From contig NC_089732.1 in NCBI RefSeq assembly GCF_035083965.1, forward strand, positions 12,849,424 to 12,913,423: 64,000 nucleotides of DNA, in the 5' to 3' direction. Below the pieces are notes generated by a model. It saw nothing but the letters and a program-made list of their open reading frames with translations, was not told where the DNA came from and searched no databases. This document shows positions 1-13,300 of this stretch, one piece after another. This DNA comes from Branchiostoma lanceolatum (taxonomy: Eukaryota > Chordata > Leptocardii > Amphioxiformes > Branchiostomatidae). The position numbers were made by a program, and so were the translations under genes. Numbering within the stretch: position 1 is the first letter of the stretch; the number at the start of each line of letters is the position of its first letter.

Positions 1-2725
1 CTGATTCAGAAAGAGAAGATAGTCCCGCAACCAGACCTCTGCGGTCTCCGATGTGTCGTAGAAATACTGGCTCTGGTCGAAAGCTTTTAGTTTGTCCAAA
101 ACAGCCTGTTGCACGTCTACTCTCCAATACTCCAGCGGCTCGGTCATAACTATGTCTATTTTAGGACCATACTCTTTAAAATATGCCTCTTCTGGATCGT
201 GGAAAGCTACGACATAAGAGTCGTCCGCTGCGAGGTTTTGAAATCTAAGGCCAATATCTACTTGTAAACACCCCCAGATGGCCACTCCCAAATAGCCTGC
301 GTACAATATAAAGAGAACAGCTTTTGATGGTGTTTTAACTATCAAAGGCGCTAGGTACTTGTACAGAAATGTGGTCAGTAAAGGGTCCTTGTTGACCACA
401 GGGTCGTTTGGGTTGTCCTCTCTGGATACGCCACTTGCGCAGCAGAGTCGGTAGGCGGCGCTCTTGTCGCGTGCCTGTGATTTGGGGAGGACTGGACAGC
501 AGGTGAAGCAGTGGCGGTTGGCTCGCTCCCGCCGGCCGGCTAGCGACATGATGGCAGCGAAAAAGGTGATCTGGAGATTCAAACGATACAATATTAGAGG
601 TCACATTCAGTTTTTTAAATCTTCAGCTAATCTGATTTGCCGGCGGTTAAAATTAGCCCAGGTCCCGGCGGGGGCCCTGCCGATGTTTGAAGAAATCCTA
701 CAAGTACGAGTCTTCTACCAACTCACCTGATACAGGTAATCAAAGGCGACTCCAATGGCAGCGTATTTACTTTGATTTGGCGGCGGTTAAAATCAGCCCG
801 GGTCCCGGCGGGGGCCCTGCCGACGTTAGAAGAAATCCTACAAGTACGTGTCTTCTACAAACTCACCTGATACAGATAATCAAAGGCGACTCCAATGGCG
901 GCGTATTTGCAGAAGATGCGCACGGACGGGAAGACGCTGATGACGCCGACGGCGAACGCCACGCAGTCGGTGATTGACGTGATGGTGATGGAGGCCGCCG
1001 CGTCAGACATGGCGCGCCCCATGCGTTCCTGCACCGGAAGTCGTACGTCACACTTCCGCCAGGCGGCGATCATGACGAACATGTCGTCCACTCCCACTCC
1101 TAGGGAAGGTAAAAAGGCGAATGATTAAAAACTCGCCCCGCATGAGACGGCACATAAACATTTACGAAATCTTCAACACGCTCCAGGGGCTCGGGATCAC
1201 CATAACCGACTGGAAGGTCTATGCCGAGAGCAGACCAGCCTGGCATGTCTGCAGCCGCCATGCATCAGACACTGATGCCTGCGAACGATTGGTTGATTGA
1301 CATCATGTCAGTCATTCTGGTCGAAATAAGATGTCTCATTTCCAAACCAATGCCCAAACGCGTACGGGTACTCACATGCTTGACATGACACCTTCGTCTA
1401 TGTAGCCATGATTACTCTCCAAGCGCAGAGGTCGGTGGGGGAAGATTGTGACCTTTTTATCATATGCCTCGTTTTAGCCGCTATCCCCCACTGTCAGTCA
1501 CAATCGTCCCCCACCGACCTCTGCTTGGAGAGTAGCCATGATAGTCCATTGTAACTACGGGACAAATCTCAATTGGTTCAATGACAGGCTTAGTGTTTTT
1601 CTTCTTCTTTTGCTGGATCAGATGTGCTTCGCCAAAGATGGAAGTTTGAACATGGGGCTTATAGAAACCTACGGAAAACTGGGAAGCAGTAATGTGTATT
1701 ACCAAGTAGATACATGTAAACCTCAGTTGGCAAACATAAGGCGTTTGTATGCTTCACTTACCTATCAGGAGGAATGGAACCACGGCGACCAGTGTTGAGA
1801 ATTGTTCTCCCGTCAGAAGAACCAGTCCGAAGGAGGAGACGATAGCGAGAATGGCCGACAGCACGCCCATCAATGCTAACCACGGCTTGGTCAGAACCCA
1901 GTCCAACATCATACACGAAAACACAGAGAACAGGACCAACAATCCCACCGCTGCCGCCAGGTACGGAATCACCCTAGTCGGCAGGTCTAGCAGTTCGTCG
2001 TTCAAAGATCTGTACGTGTTGTAGTTCACCGTTATGTTCTCAGACTCGAACTCTGAACAGACTTGGAGAAACGTGTCCGTCCACGAGTTCCAAGACTCTG
2101 TTAATATGTAGACGAACTGTAGGGCTCTACTGGATAAAACTGTTCTTCCATCCGTTCCAAGCTCTAGTCCCCCGAGCTCGTTCCCAAGGTAAAGTCCGAG
2201 GCTATAGTTTAAGCCGTTTGGGTTGTAGTAAGGGAAGGTGAGGTTCATCTTCGTGAGGTTCGTTCCAGAGCCAGTGTCTATCATCAGCTGGAGAACGTTA
2301 CTAACAACACACGAACCGTCGCCGGCGCGGATACAGAGATCGTCGAACGACCTGGACGTTGTGTTTGAAGTCCGTAAGACGTTGTGAAATCTTAAGACTT
2401 CTGCGAAGACGTCGTCTCGAAAGAGGACGTCTCCACCGTCGGCGGCTTGAATGATGACCCGCGCCGTCGACCCCCAGGCCACGTTGTCGGTGGGGAAGAA
2501 CTCAACTACCTCTAAAGCGTCGCGGTCTAAGATGGCTTGGTTGTTTTCCGGAGTGAAGAGGTATTCTAAGTCGTCGCTGATGGCCAGTTTTCTGATCCCG
2601 AAGTAGCCGAGGAGGCCTGAAGCGACGAGCGGGAGCAGAATGAAGGGAGCCGGGAGGAAGGCAACCGCCCTGCCGACATGGTAGAACATGCGACGTAACT
2701 TGTCGTCGATCCACCTCGCTATCAT
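1..2725 (-). CDS. Patched-domain (PTCHD3-like) membrane protein, copy 1; 3' end beyond window
   Basis: Three exons are visible on the minus strand: 1762-2725, 867-1099 and 570-1. All have GT-AG borders and matching phases (1, then 0), giving 589 residues so far. The protein starts MIARWIDDKL, with a first membrane segment near residues 22-45, a large extracellular loop, then a sterol-sensing-type membrane bundle containing VGVDDMFVMIAAW (first GxxxDD motif), and a second-half start ITFFAAIMSL followed by a Cys-rich loop. This is the Patched/RND-permease architecture of PTCHD and nematode PTR proteins; substrate is unknown. The start is the same Met as in copies 2 and 3. It is clearly more diverged than the other two copies, which are almost identical to each other. 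The reading frame is open to position 1, so the remaining C-terminal half lies to the left of the window. Confidence 0.9.
637..916 (-). repeat. 140-bp tandem duplication copying the exon-2 splice donor of Patched copy 1
   Basis: Two adjacent copies of a unit with period 140 bp can be aligned (for example CGGCGGTTAA at 641 and 781, and the same exon end near 750 and 890). Each unit contains about 35 bp of the end of exon 2, the GTGAGT donor and about 100 bp of intron 2. The unit next to the exon supplies the real donor at 867; the other lies inside intron 2 and is a donor copy without a full exon. Confidence 0.85.
1413..1534. mobile_element. Palindromic MITE, CTCCAAGCAG family, 8-bp target duplication
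   Basis: A 122-bp near-perfect hairpin whose ends read TACTCTCCAAGC and GCTTGGAGAGTA. It is flanked by direct repeats GCCATGAT at 1405-1412 and 1535-1542. An 8-bp duplication suggests mobilisation by a hAT-type transposase (inference). It sits in intron 1 of Patched copy 1. Confidence 0.85.
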
Positions 2726-3801
2726 GATGTAATGTTTTGTTGTTCGGATGCGGTGTGTCAGTGGTTAATGAAACGGCCAAGATGTCATGGATCAAACTGG
2801 TAGGAGTCAACGCGGCATCCAAACCGAAATCTTTTCAGTCCTACAAAACAAAAGATCACAAACAATCGTAAGAGATTAAAAAATAATATAAACAGTCAAT
2901 TTATCGTGTACGAAGTGACGCTAACAGTTGAACTATATGGATAACTCGCGTGTTATTCTGAAGGTAGATTATACCAGCTATACAATAATGCAGCCTGATA
3001 CAGATAGCCAGTATATGATATTGTTGTAGTCCAAAAGAAGCAAAAAAGCCTTTTTTTGTATCAATACCATTAGATGCAAGAGTTGTGTTTACTTTAGTTA
3101 CGTATATCATAAGCTAACGCCTGGAAACATGTCAAAGTTGCTGAATTACCAAGGAAGTCAAGTTCTTTGCAAACTTCGTTAAAAGCAATGTCAAAGATGA
3201 CCATTATAATGAATGAATTATAGCTACCAGTACAGTCGGTGTTTCATTGTTGAAGCACCATGGGGTTATGATGTCGTTAGTGGATAATGGATGTCATTGG
3301 CCCCTTTTAAATCTGAGCGTGCCAATCACGTGGGACCATGGCAGTGACGTAGGTCATGAAGGAAAGTGGTTGATGTCAGTGACCTCTGTATAACTTTTGT
3401 GATTATAAGTTTATTGTAAATAAGGCTAATTGCAGATAACATAGATAAAAGAACAGGGTACAAAATAGGTATTAAAGCGGCAAAAATAGATTACAAAAAC
3501 GCAATTGTCTATAACTAGTGAGGGGTTTGATTTCTCTTTTGTAAGCAATGGAAGACGTAATGTCCCACCTTTTCTATAATTTGTGGGGTTTTGGTAGTTA
3601 AAAGAAGAATAGTCTTTTCTTTGTCAGCTTAGAGAAATCCTGATACATTTTACTGGTCTGAATAGCAGCAACATTGTATAGGAAATTCAGTATGATTTCC
3701 CGTTCCTGTTTCAATACACATTCGGCTGTTTCCTGGTTGGGGAAAGGATTGGTAACCCCTTTTTATACCCCATCAAATGCTTGATAACTTATTGCCCTGA
3801 G

Positions 3802-3968
3802 TTAGCCTCCGATGCAGACTCAACCCGGCTGTTTTCTTTTTCAAGTTATTGTATTTATACTATTATATTTTTTTCTTATTCCCGGCCAGCAATAAGAAAA
3901 AAATATAATAGTATAAAAACAATAACTTGAAAAAGAAAACAGCCGGATTGAGTCTGCATCGGAGGCTA
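3802..3968. mobile_element. 167-bp hairpin MITE with 8-bp target duplication
   Basis: Almost perfect inverted repeat from TTAGCCTCCGATGCAG to its complement around a short loop near 3885. The flanking direct repeat GCCCTGAG occurs at 3794-3801 and 3969-3976. No coding capacity. The 8-bp duplication fits a hAT-type non-autonomous element. Confidence 0.85.
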
Positions 3969-4938
3969 GCCCTGAGTGCTATTAGCCACGAAACAGACTA
4001 AAACATCGCGTGTTCGATTATAGGAACTGAAATATACGGTTATGCATCAGTAAGCGTGTTGGATTTTATCGTTGGATCTATCTGGCGTGAGAATTTACAT
4101 AGTTACCATTGCTCGAAGTGTTCCAAAATCATCATATCAAAGACGCGTTTGCTGTTGAAGCATCTTTTTTATTTATTTATTTTCTATTTTATTCACATTC
4201 ATTTATTGCGCATTAGACAAGAAGCATATATGCTTATGAGGGTCTTCTGTTCATAAAATACAGATGACGGTCAAAAATAACAAAATGAACTAATAATTAC
4301 AACGTAACAAATAACTCAGGTTAACAGCAAATAACAAGACAAACTACTAGTATGTCATCATAACATAAAAATAACAGTAATACAGCGAAAGGAATTAATA
4401 ATTATAAAGGTTACATATTAGTCTAATTAACAGCAATAACAAAACGAACTGAATCAAGATTATGAAGTATTTTCTTGTCTAATGTTGAAAATATGCTATA
4501 GAATATCCCACAAAGGTTGACAAAGAATAATAATTATCGGCAATCAATCGTACCAGACGCTAACAAGGCCTTTATAAATCATTCTTTGTGTTGGAGTCAT
4601 TTCTTTGTTATTTGTCTTGTCAAACTCACATATATCTCGGCACAACTGTATCTGTACGTGTGAATCCCTTGAAAATCGACCTATTTATGTATCTATGAAA
4701 ATAGTAGACGATCTTGTTTATGTCAATCCTATTGCAAAAATCTGATCATGAGGAAAAAAAAAACATCTTTTGAATATGACAAAAATCGTCAATTTTATAT
4801 ACCCTTATTTGAAAACCAAGACCACTTTCAATTCCATACTTAAAGCTCGTTTCTCGATCGGTAAAAGAGTGAACTTATTATAAGTTGCTAGAGTGTTGAA
4901 CTCCTGTGTTGTTGAATCTTTGCCAATAGAACCGTTCT

Positions 4939-5382
4939 TTAAAGGAAAGCTACACAAAAAATTGAAAATCCTTCTATGCTATGCTTAATATATTCCAAAG
5001 TCAAAATCTTACTTCAAGTTGTTTCACATAAGTCCGTCATAGTTCTGGGATTTTGCACAGTTTGCAACTTATGCCGTGCTGACGCCTTCTCACCTGATAA
5101 TTGAATTACATGACGTCAGTGTTTCAAATTTTTCACCTGATGATTGTATTATATGACGTCAGTGTTCTAAAATTCAATCATCATGTGAAAAATTTGAAAC
5201 ACTGACGTCATATAATTCAATTATCAGGTGAGAAGGCGTCAGCACGGCATTAGGTGCAAACTGTGGAAAATCCCAGAACTATGACGGACTTATGTGAAAC
5301 AACTTGAAGTAAGAATTTGGCTTTGGAACATATTAAGCATAGTATAGAAGGATTTTCAATTTTTTGTGTAGCTTTCCTTTAA
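4939..5382. mobile_element. 444-bp foldback element flanked by TTAA (piggyBac-like MITE)
   Basis: Arms of about 200 bp are complementary, starting AGGAAAGCTACAC on the left and ending with its complement. TTAA occurs exactly at both borders (4939-4942 and 5379-5382), the signature of piggyBac-type insertion. No ORF for a transposase, so non-autonomous. Confidence 0.8.
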
Positions 5383-5589
5383 GTCATGCGTCCACAGAAG
5401 CGAATTGATACAAAACACATTTGGTAAATTGTCTACCACCATTCGTCCTGGGCACAAATCTAATTCTAGTCACGGAACACGAATGTTTCAAACAAGCTTT
5501 CGTCCCCCAGGTAGACGATTGGCGGGGGCGATTGTTCTTCATTAAGTCAGAAAAGTGCTTCAAGCGTCAATGAAATGGATGTCTCGTGT

Positions 5590-5720
5590 TAAGGTCCACC
5601 CCGGTGTAAGTGGGTCAAATAAATCTGTCTGGATATGCAGCCCATACTGTTCAGTACAAATTTGATGTGTTACGCCATGAGGTGGTTTACTGGGTATCAT
5701 ACGGTAATACAAACAAATGA
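5590..5720 (+). repeat. SINE tail fragment
   Basis: Resembles the end of the SINE at 48437-48796: a GTAAGTGGGTCAAA stretch, then a GAGGTGGTTTA segment and an AATACAAACAAA end. The tRNA-like head is missing. Confidence 0.55.
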
Positions 5721-7351
5721 AATACTGGACTACAATCATAGTGTATCCTTAGGAGTCGTATATGGAGCATATAGAAAAATACTCTTGTTCGATAAACGAT
5801 TTTATGTCCAACAGAATCACATGACACAAGGAAGCGTACCTTAAAACTGCGAAAGACGTACCATGAAAGTGTTTACATAGAGTAGTCTTCTTTCCGTGCT
5901 CTATCACTTGCGGCTTAGCCCCCCCTCCCTTTTTCGTTTTTTTTTCTTCACCTGCCAAGAACAATGCCAGTACAAGTGTCTACCTATTCAAACTATGGTT
6001 TGGTTCACTAGCTAGTTAGAGCTACGCCATCGTGAATTTAAGTGTTATTCAACACAACACACGAAACACTTACGTGTGGCACTGGTTAATACAGAATATC
6101 TTATGTCAAAAGAATCCTTAAAACTACCTTAAATGTTCTTATATGTTTACGTACTGAATGACAAGTTTTTCGACATCCAAGACGTTGAACGAGGAAGTCA
6201 TGAACTGAGACAGACCCATACATAAGTACCGGTACGGCCTGGTACAACCACATGACTGCATCGAGTACAAAGTGTTTGCCTAAGGCTATTGACGCGAGTA
6301 CATAGTGACAAAGGCATGTAGTAAACTAGTCTCTACCAGACTAACTACGCCGGCTATAGGGAGGATATTTGCCAGGGTTTCATTTGCAGGCTCCTACTCG
6401 GGCGAAACGTGATCTTCACAGTAGACTGACTCTACTGGCTAATTATTCATTTTTCTGACGAATTCTACCATTCATACGCCTGTAGGAGGGCCTGGTGGAG
6501 GCTAGTAGTAAACTCCCTTCTGCTAACAATATTAGAAGATCGGGGTCGGACTCCCGCGTACGGTGATGCGCTAACACATATGGAATGACGTAAACTGATG
6601 GCGAAGGACGGAAGGGCGTTCAATACCTTCGTCACTTTTTGGATATTGTGTTGACCTTCAGGAGTTAACATAATTTTTCAGATACCACAAGTAGAATATC
6701 TTCATATAGACCCGGTATGATTTGTATTTTGTTTCATTCACATGTACGACCTCATCTTTCCAAACATGAATAGTTTTACCTATCTAGCGTTACTGTACTT
6801 AGTACAACCCCCCAAAAATAGCACGGAGGTCACTATGGCTAATATACACATTTTAGTTCAGTTCCTGAATATGCGAGTAACGTTAAAATGTTATCCCACA
6901 GCGTTAAGCAAACATTGGGTAAAAGGTCATTAAGGTTTACCTTAATTCTTTTCCGCAGCCCTGTGCTATCTTCTAAGAGTCTTCATAGTGAGTTCCCGCC
7001 TTAAGGAGTGATATTTCTCCCTGTTTTATAAGATGTCGGCTCGGCTGAAAGTCGACCGCGGCTCTGTGCGCTGTTCCTTACCTCAGTGACTCACCTGTAT
7101 ATTGTTGTTAGGCAGGTGTGTCGGGGTCAAATTGACAAGGATTATGGGTAGCAGCATATTCCACTCCAATTCGGGGGTGATTCTGCTTTACAATATTCAA
7201 CATTTTCATAAACACAATAAAACCTTAAACATTCATTTTATGTTAAGTTGCTATCGAAGGTATGCAGTTTTTCTTTAAAAAGTTATCAATATATTGATGC
7301 TTGAAGAATATCAATGTTCCGTCCCTCGGATAAAGTGGGATGTTCCAATTT

Positions 7352-7361
7352 CAAGATGGCC
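7352..7361 (+). promoter_or_regulatory. YY1-like element over the TRMT13 start codon
   Basis: CAAGATGGCC overlaps the ATG at 7356. AAGATGG at the start codon is the usual YY1 site of many housekeeping genes. Assigned by motif only. Confidence 0.4.
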
Positions 7362-10300
7362 GACCAAGAGCAAAAAGAAAGGTGTGCGTTCTTCTTGAAA
7401 AGAAAACAGCGCTTTTGCAAGCTTGTTCCTGGCCCGGGGAAGAAGTTTTGTGGTGAGCACGCCAACTTTGCACCAGAAGACGAGGTAAAAGTGGTGATTT
7501 TATATTTTCCCCCGACAATACTGTGTTTCGAATGTACTTTGTAAAAACTCGTGGCATGGGGAGGGGGGCATGTCAAAATTATGAGGTCGAGTTGTTTACC
7601 TGTTTTGTTTCCTAAATTAAATGTGGATGTGTTTTCTTTCTGCCTGCTAGACTGGTGGAGGGCGAAAACGTGTCAACTGTCCCCTGGATCCAAATCAGTA
7701 AGTATCTGAAACGGGAACAGATTCAGTACATTGTCCGACTAGAATTATGAATAACATATGTCAAAATTTCGTTCTCTTTAATAATGATAACAGTTACCTC
7801 TTAAACAATACAATTTCTTCCCTTTCTTCCAGTACCTGTTATGAAGACCAGCTGAAGAAGCATCTGAAGAAATGCAACTCCAGACAAGGACCTTCCCCGG
7901 TAATTCCTTCAGCTTCTTAACCATCAATAATTGAATAAACATATGCTCGTGTACATGTGTTGGATTAAAATCTCCAAACAGAATGTTATGAGTTCGCTGT
8001 GAATCGTGGCAAGAAATTAGATTTAAAAAGTTTGGAAAAACATGTTTGATTTCAATGTGGAAGATAGCCCAATGATTATTGTGTTCTAATTTTGCACCTG
8101 TATTTTACAGTTGTATCTCCAGAAAGGTGTGAACTCTGGTCTCACCTGTGGACAGAACAAAGAAGAGGATGTAAAGGTGGGAACATCATAATGATAAGGA
8201 CCACTATAAGTATTATCCTTTTTATGTTGTGCCTGGGCTTGATACGGTTGTTCCCGACCGTGTGATAACTATCAATGTCACATGAGGTTCTAGAGTTGTA
8301 TCACACGGGCTTCCATAGAATATTTTGACTGCATTTCGAGTGCGCCGGTTGCGCTGCCATTGAAAATTCGAATACCGGATTAGGTGGTGGGAATCAATGT
8401 TGTTACAGTTTTGTGTTTGAGGACACAAAACTCCCTCAACTTTCGGCGCATTGCGCATTGAGATGTGTGTTTTCTCGGGTGTGTATGACAGAAATAAAAT
8501 ACAACACAGTGTATTCCGCATCACCCTCGGTCCCAGCCCTCCCGCGGGTCGGGCTGGTACCTCGGGTGATACGAAATATCCGTGTTGTATTTTATATTTA
8601 TCACATTGTTACTGAATAGAATTTGCATCTGGTCAGACATATTCCACAATTCTAGAAAAAGTGATGAAGCCAGTGAGATGCACAGAATATGTAATTCATG
8701 TACTAGTAAGGCAAAGGACAATTGAATTAAGATAGAGTCTTGGCCATAGATATACATGTGTACTAGTAGTGTGCTTTTTCAAATTCCTAGTACCTACATG
8801 GTATTTTAACTATTTACTGTATTGTTACTGTGAGGTGATATGTCTCTAACAACTCCTTTGTCATTTGTATTAACATGTTTTATTGTTGTTTCAGATTAGT
8901 CATCATTCCATGAGCACAGAAGAGCTGATGTCATTTGTAGAAAGAGTACATAAAGCATACAAAGGTAACTGTCAAACCTGTTTTTATTTTCAAACATATT
9001 AGCAAACTGAAAAGAGTATACATAGATCTACATAGTACCTCCTTCTTCCCAAGTAAAGACAAACTTGACAAAAGATTAGTTTGGGTTGTTTTATTGCCTG
9101 GTCCAATAGATATCCTCTAAGTTCTCTAAATATAACACCTGTATTGTGCTAAAAGTTAAATGTGTTCACTAAAAACTGAGCACAAGAAATGTTTCACTAC
9201 TTTTACAGCGAGTGTTTCCAACATACCTGAAGCCGTGCTTTCTCATCAGGGAATGAAAGCTATGCTTGAGGACCCAGACAATGGAGCATCAGCACTCAAA
9301 CATCTTAAACAACAGGTATGTCTACCTGTACTCATCTTCAGTCAAAGTGGTTCAAGTAATACATTTATGAGTCTTGAGACACTTATAAGAGTTTTCCAGT
9401 TGCCAGTATTAGATATCAGTCTGCTATTAGGCCACACCATTTTAATTTCTCGGTTAAAGGAATTTAAAAAAAATGCTAGATTGGAAAATCAACATGAAAA
9501 CAGAAACTCAGAGGAGAGTTTGTACTTTGGTGCACACAGTTTCAGGGTGTGAACAGGGTCAGGTGCAAGTTTTCACCCCAGCCTTCTGTTTTTCATGATT
9601 TTTTTTGTGCTCAAATTAAAAAAAATCTGTTAAGCAAGAAATTAGATTGGTGTGGCCTTGCAGTACAGTTTAACATCACAGAAACTATTCATTGTGTAAA
9701 GGTTTACGGAAAATACATGGTGTGTTATGCCGAACGGCATTTATACAGGCTGTACAGATACAGGTACACTTCCAACTCATACGAGAACTCATTAAATATA
9801 CTGACATTACTGTACATGTATGTTTTATTTCATTTTATTTTATTTTATTTACAGGCTTCCCTTATTGGTCACCTAGATCACCTAGATCTTTTAAAGTCTG
9901 ATGTCTGTTTTATAGAGTTTGGAGCAGGGAGAGGTGAGAAGTTTTACTGTTAATCTTGAAATGTTCACAGTGGCTTTATTTTCATGTTTTTTTATGGTGA
10001 CCTCTTACTTGGAAATTGTGACAACTGCAAACTTCAAACACAGCAAAACATCTTTTCTCTTTTACCCCAGAATTAAATCCTCACAAGAATACATGAATTT
10101 ACAGTATCATGAACCTCTGACTTTATCTGTGGCATCATGTGGCGCAATCGGTAGAGTGTTTCACCCCAAAGAACCAAGAGGTCCCGGGTTCGAAACCCCG
10201 ATATGCCCCGATGTTGTGCCCTTGGGAAAGGCACTTTACACAACTTTCCTCACTCCACCCAGGTGTTAATGGGTACCTGACTTCGGTTGGGGAAGGTCGT

Positions 10301-13300
10301 ATTGAGGTCACCTGCTGGCGCCGAATGGCAGCCAGACCCTTGCGGCAGTTCCACAAAGTGCAAGTTTGGAGCAATTATGTATCTGTTCTGTATTATATGA
10401 TGTAAACCCTGCAGCAATTCAGCACTGGCTGCCATTACACGGGTGATTTGTGACCAATAAATCATTATTATTATTATCTAGTCATCAACAGTTGCTGTTT
10501 GTTTTTTTACTTTGCTGTTTGGTTGCAGGAAGACTGTCTCACTATGTCCAGATGTGCCTCCCAGAACAGGCCACCTCCCACTTTATTTTGATTGACAGGG
10601 CCAACACCAAGCACAAGGTGAGAAAAACAAGCAAATAAACAACACACATGTAATTTCATAACATCCTTTCTAGCATGTATTGGTTCATTGTTGTATGAGG
10701 GTGACTCCACAACAGTGTAGCAAAAGTGTCATTTTTTTGTTGGTAAAATGCTTTGAAGTTAGGCTAGATGTTTCACTTGTCTGACGAATCGCGCTCCTAG
10801 TGGCCGGCCGGTCCTGTAACCGCCATCCCCCTGGGGGGTCAGTAACCGCCATCCTCCTAGGGTGGGGGTCAGTAACCTTGTGTAAACACAGGCTAGATGT
10901 TTCACAAATTCACCAGCTTTCTCCATCTTACTACTGTATGTCTTTTTTTCCAGTTTGATAAGAACATCCGTCGCGGTGAAAAAGGACCTGATTTTGAGAG
11001 ACTGAAGGTTGATATAGAGGACCTAAACCTGGGTAAGTAGTGCTCTTATCCTAGTGAGATAATCCAAGTGAGTATAGCCTGGATGCCAGACCACCAATAG
11101 ATATTATAGAGATTGGAGGTCTGGCATCCAGACACTTGGTACTACTACTAGTGCTGTGTACCGGTACTGTGTACTGGTTCTGTACCGTAAGAATTTATTC
11201 GGTACAGGTCCAAAATACCGTATCATGAAGTACTGGTACTGTACCAATATAAATATATGCTTATTTTGTGACTGATCTCCTGACCTCAATAGACATGCAA
11301 CACCAAACGCGACCAAAGTGATACCTTGGAACAGAGTAACTAATATGCAACAGATCATTCAGGCAGGCCGGGAGTTTTGATAGTAAGACCAAGGGAGTTT
11401 GGCGGTAGGAAACCTAGTTATGTTCTTTGAATGAAGATACTGACAAGTTGAAAACAGTTTATGTTTTTGACATTGAAGAAGTTCAGAAAAACACATAATT
11501 TTTTAAATTGTTAAGTTACAGGTACAGGTTCCTAAACCTCTGTGCAGGTACCTGTACCTGATGTTACATTTAGGAACGCCGCACTACTTGGTTTACATTA
11601 TGTTAGTGATATTTTTTTCAGCTATTGTGTACTGTGAAGGCAGAAATGTTTGCGGTGGTTTTATGTTCATGGTTTTTGCGGTGAACTCTTTACCGCGAAC
11701 CGCAAAAAGCCGTTCCATTGTTTGACTGTAGCGCTACTATTGTTTCAGATGCGAACTCAAAACCCCTACAAACACTCAACTTTCTCCCTACCATGAAATT
11801 AGATCCCCACAAACATTTCTGCATGCATTTACAGTATTCTATCAGTAATTGAACTTACAAAAAATAACATGAAAATCTGTTGCTCCTTTCTTTAGTTATT
11901 CTCCTTAGAAGATTTTGACAAATTGAAATAGGCCATTGCAGTTCCAGTGACACATACCAGGGGGCCCAAAATCAACCTTGACCTCCTCCCAACACCTACC
12001 CACATACCAAATATCATTACAATCCATCTACACGTTCTTCAGTTATGCTGACTTTAAGCATCCGGAGATACACACATACACACACGCAAACACACACGCA
12101 AGCACACTCAAAACAATATCCCCATGATAAAGGCTTTTTTCATGGAGATAATTATGTAGAATGTAAGTAGAGCACATCATCTTACATATTTGATATCAAT
12201 CTGTGTATTGTAATTAGGCTTGGTGCCAAGTATGGCCGAACAGAAGGGACCAGTAGCTGCCATCAGTAAACATCTGTGTGGGGCTGCCACAGGTAATGTC
12301 AGCTTCTTATATTACTTCTTTTCTCCCAACCTGTCTTATTTGTTTCTTCCTTTTTTTTATTATTTTGTTATAGACACATTGTGGCATCGTGTGGCGCAAT
12401 CATTAGGGTGTTTCGCCCAGAACCGAGAGGTCCTGGGTTGGAAATCACTGCTTTGTCCCGCTGTTGTGCCCTTAGGAAAGGCACTTAACGCGACTTTCCT
12501 CACTCCACCCAGGTGTGAATGGGTACCTGACTTTGGTTGGGGAAGGTCGTATTGAGGTCACTTGCTGGCGCCGAATGGCAGCCGCCCAGACCCTTGCGAC
12601 ACTTCCACAAAGTGCAAGTGTGGAGCAAATATGTATCTGTTCTGTATTATATGATTGTAAACCCTGCAGCAATGCAGCACTGGCTGCCATTGCACGGGTA
12701 ATTTCTGACCAATAAACCAATAAACCAACCAAAAAAAATACACTTGGCAATGTATCAGCTATGTTGTGGACATTACATGAATTACAAATATTCATTATCG
12801 TTAAACATTCGTCTTGTTCACGGAGTGGCCTAGTCTCGCGAACAAGTGAACTCCGTGAACAAGACGGACAGGAGTCGTCGAAAATTTGGAGGTGCGTATT
12901 TTCGCTACCATTTTCTAGTCACTGTTCGAAGAATGTTCTCGTAACTGTCAAGTAAACGTGACTGATGAATTTATTCAACGTTAAACATTCATTATCGTTA
13001 CCAAAAATAATTGCTGCACATTTTATGTTTTACCTTGAAAATTCATATTCCATTCTTCCTTTCTACAGACCTCACCCTAAGATGTCTTATAGAGACCCTT
13101 CACTGTAAAAGTCCAAGAAGCAGTCCCAAAGAAGTTTCCCCTAGTTCTTCTGTAAAAAAAACAGCATCTAGAGAACTCCAAGTGTCAGACAGCACATCTC
13201 AGGACAGCAGTGCTAAAGAAGGGCAGTTAGTAGACAGTACAACATCATCAATTGTCACTGGTATACAGGAACAAAGGGAAGACTTGGAGGATGTATTGTC

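Larger units (their letters stand above)
2726..7355. other. Intergenic region between divergent Patched copy 1 and TRMT13
   Basis: No convincing coding exon is seen here. It holds two precisely delimited MITEs (3802-3968 and 4939-5382) and a SINE-tail fragment near 5590-5720. The rest is AT-rich unique-looking DNA. Both flanking genes start at its edges, so it must contain both promoters, but no TATA element could be assigned. Confidence 0.6.

Noticed and set aside
10139-10205. tRNA gene
   Set aside because: A- and B-box-like sequences belong to a SINE head; the cloverleaf is not complete and the unit continues into the SINE body.
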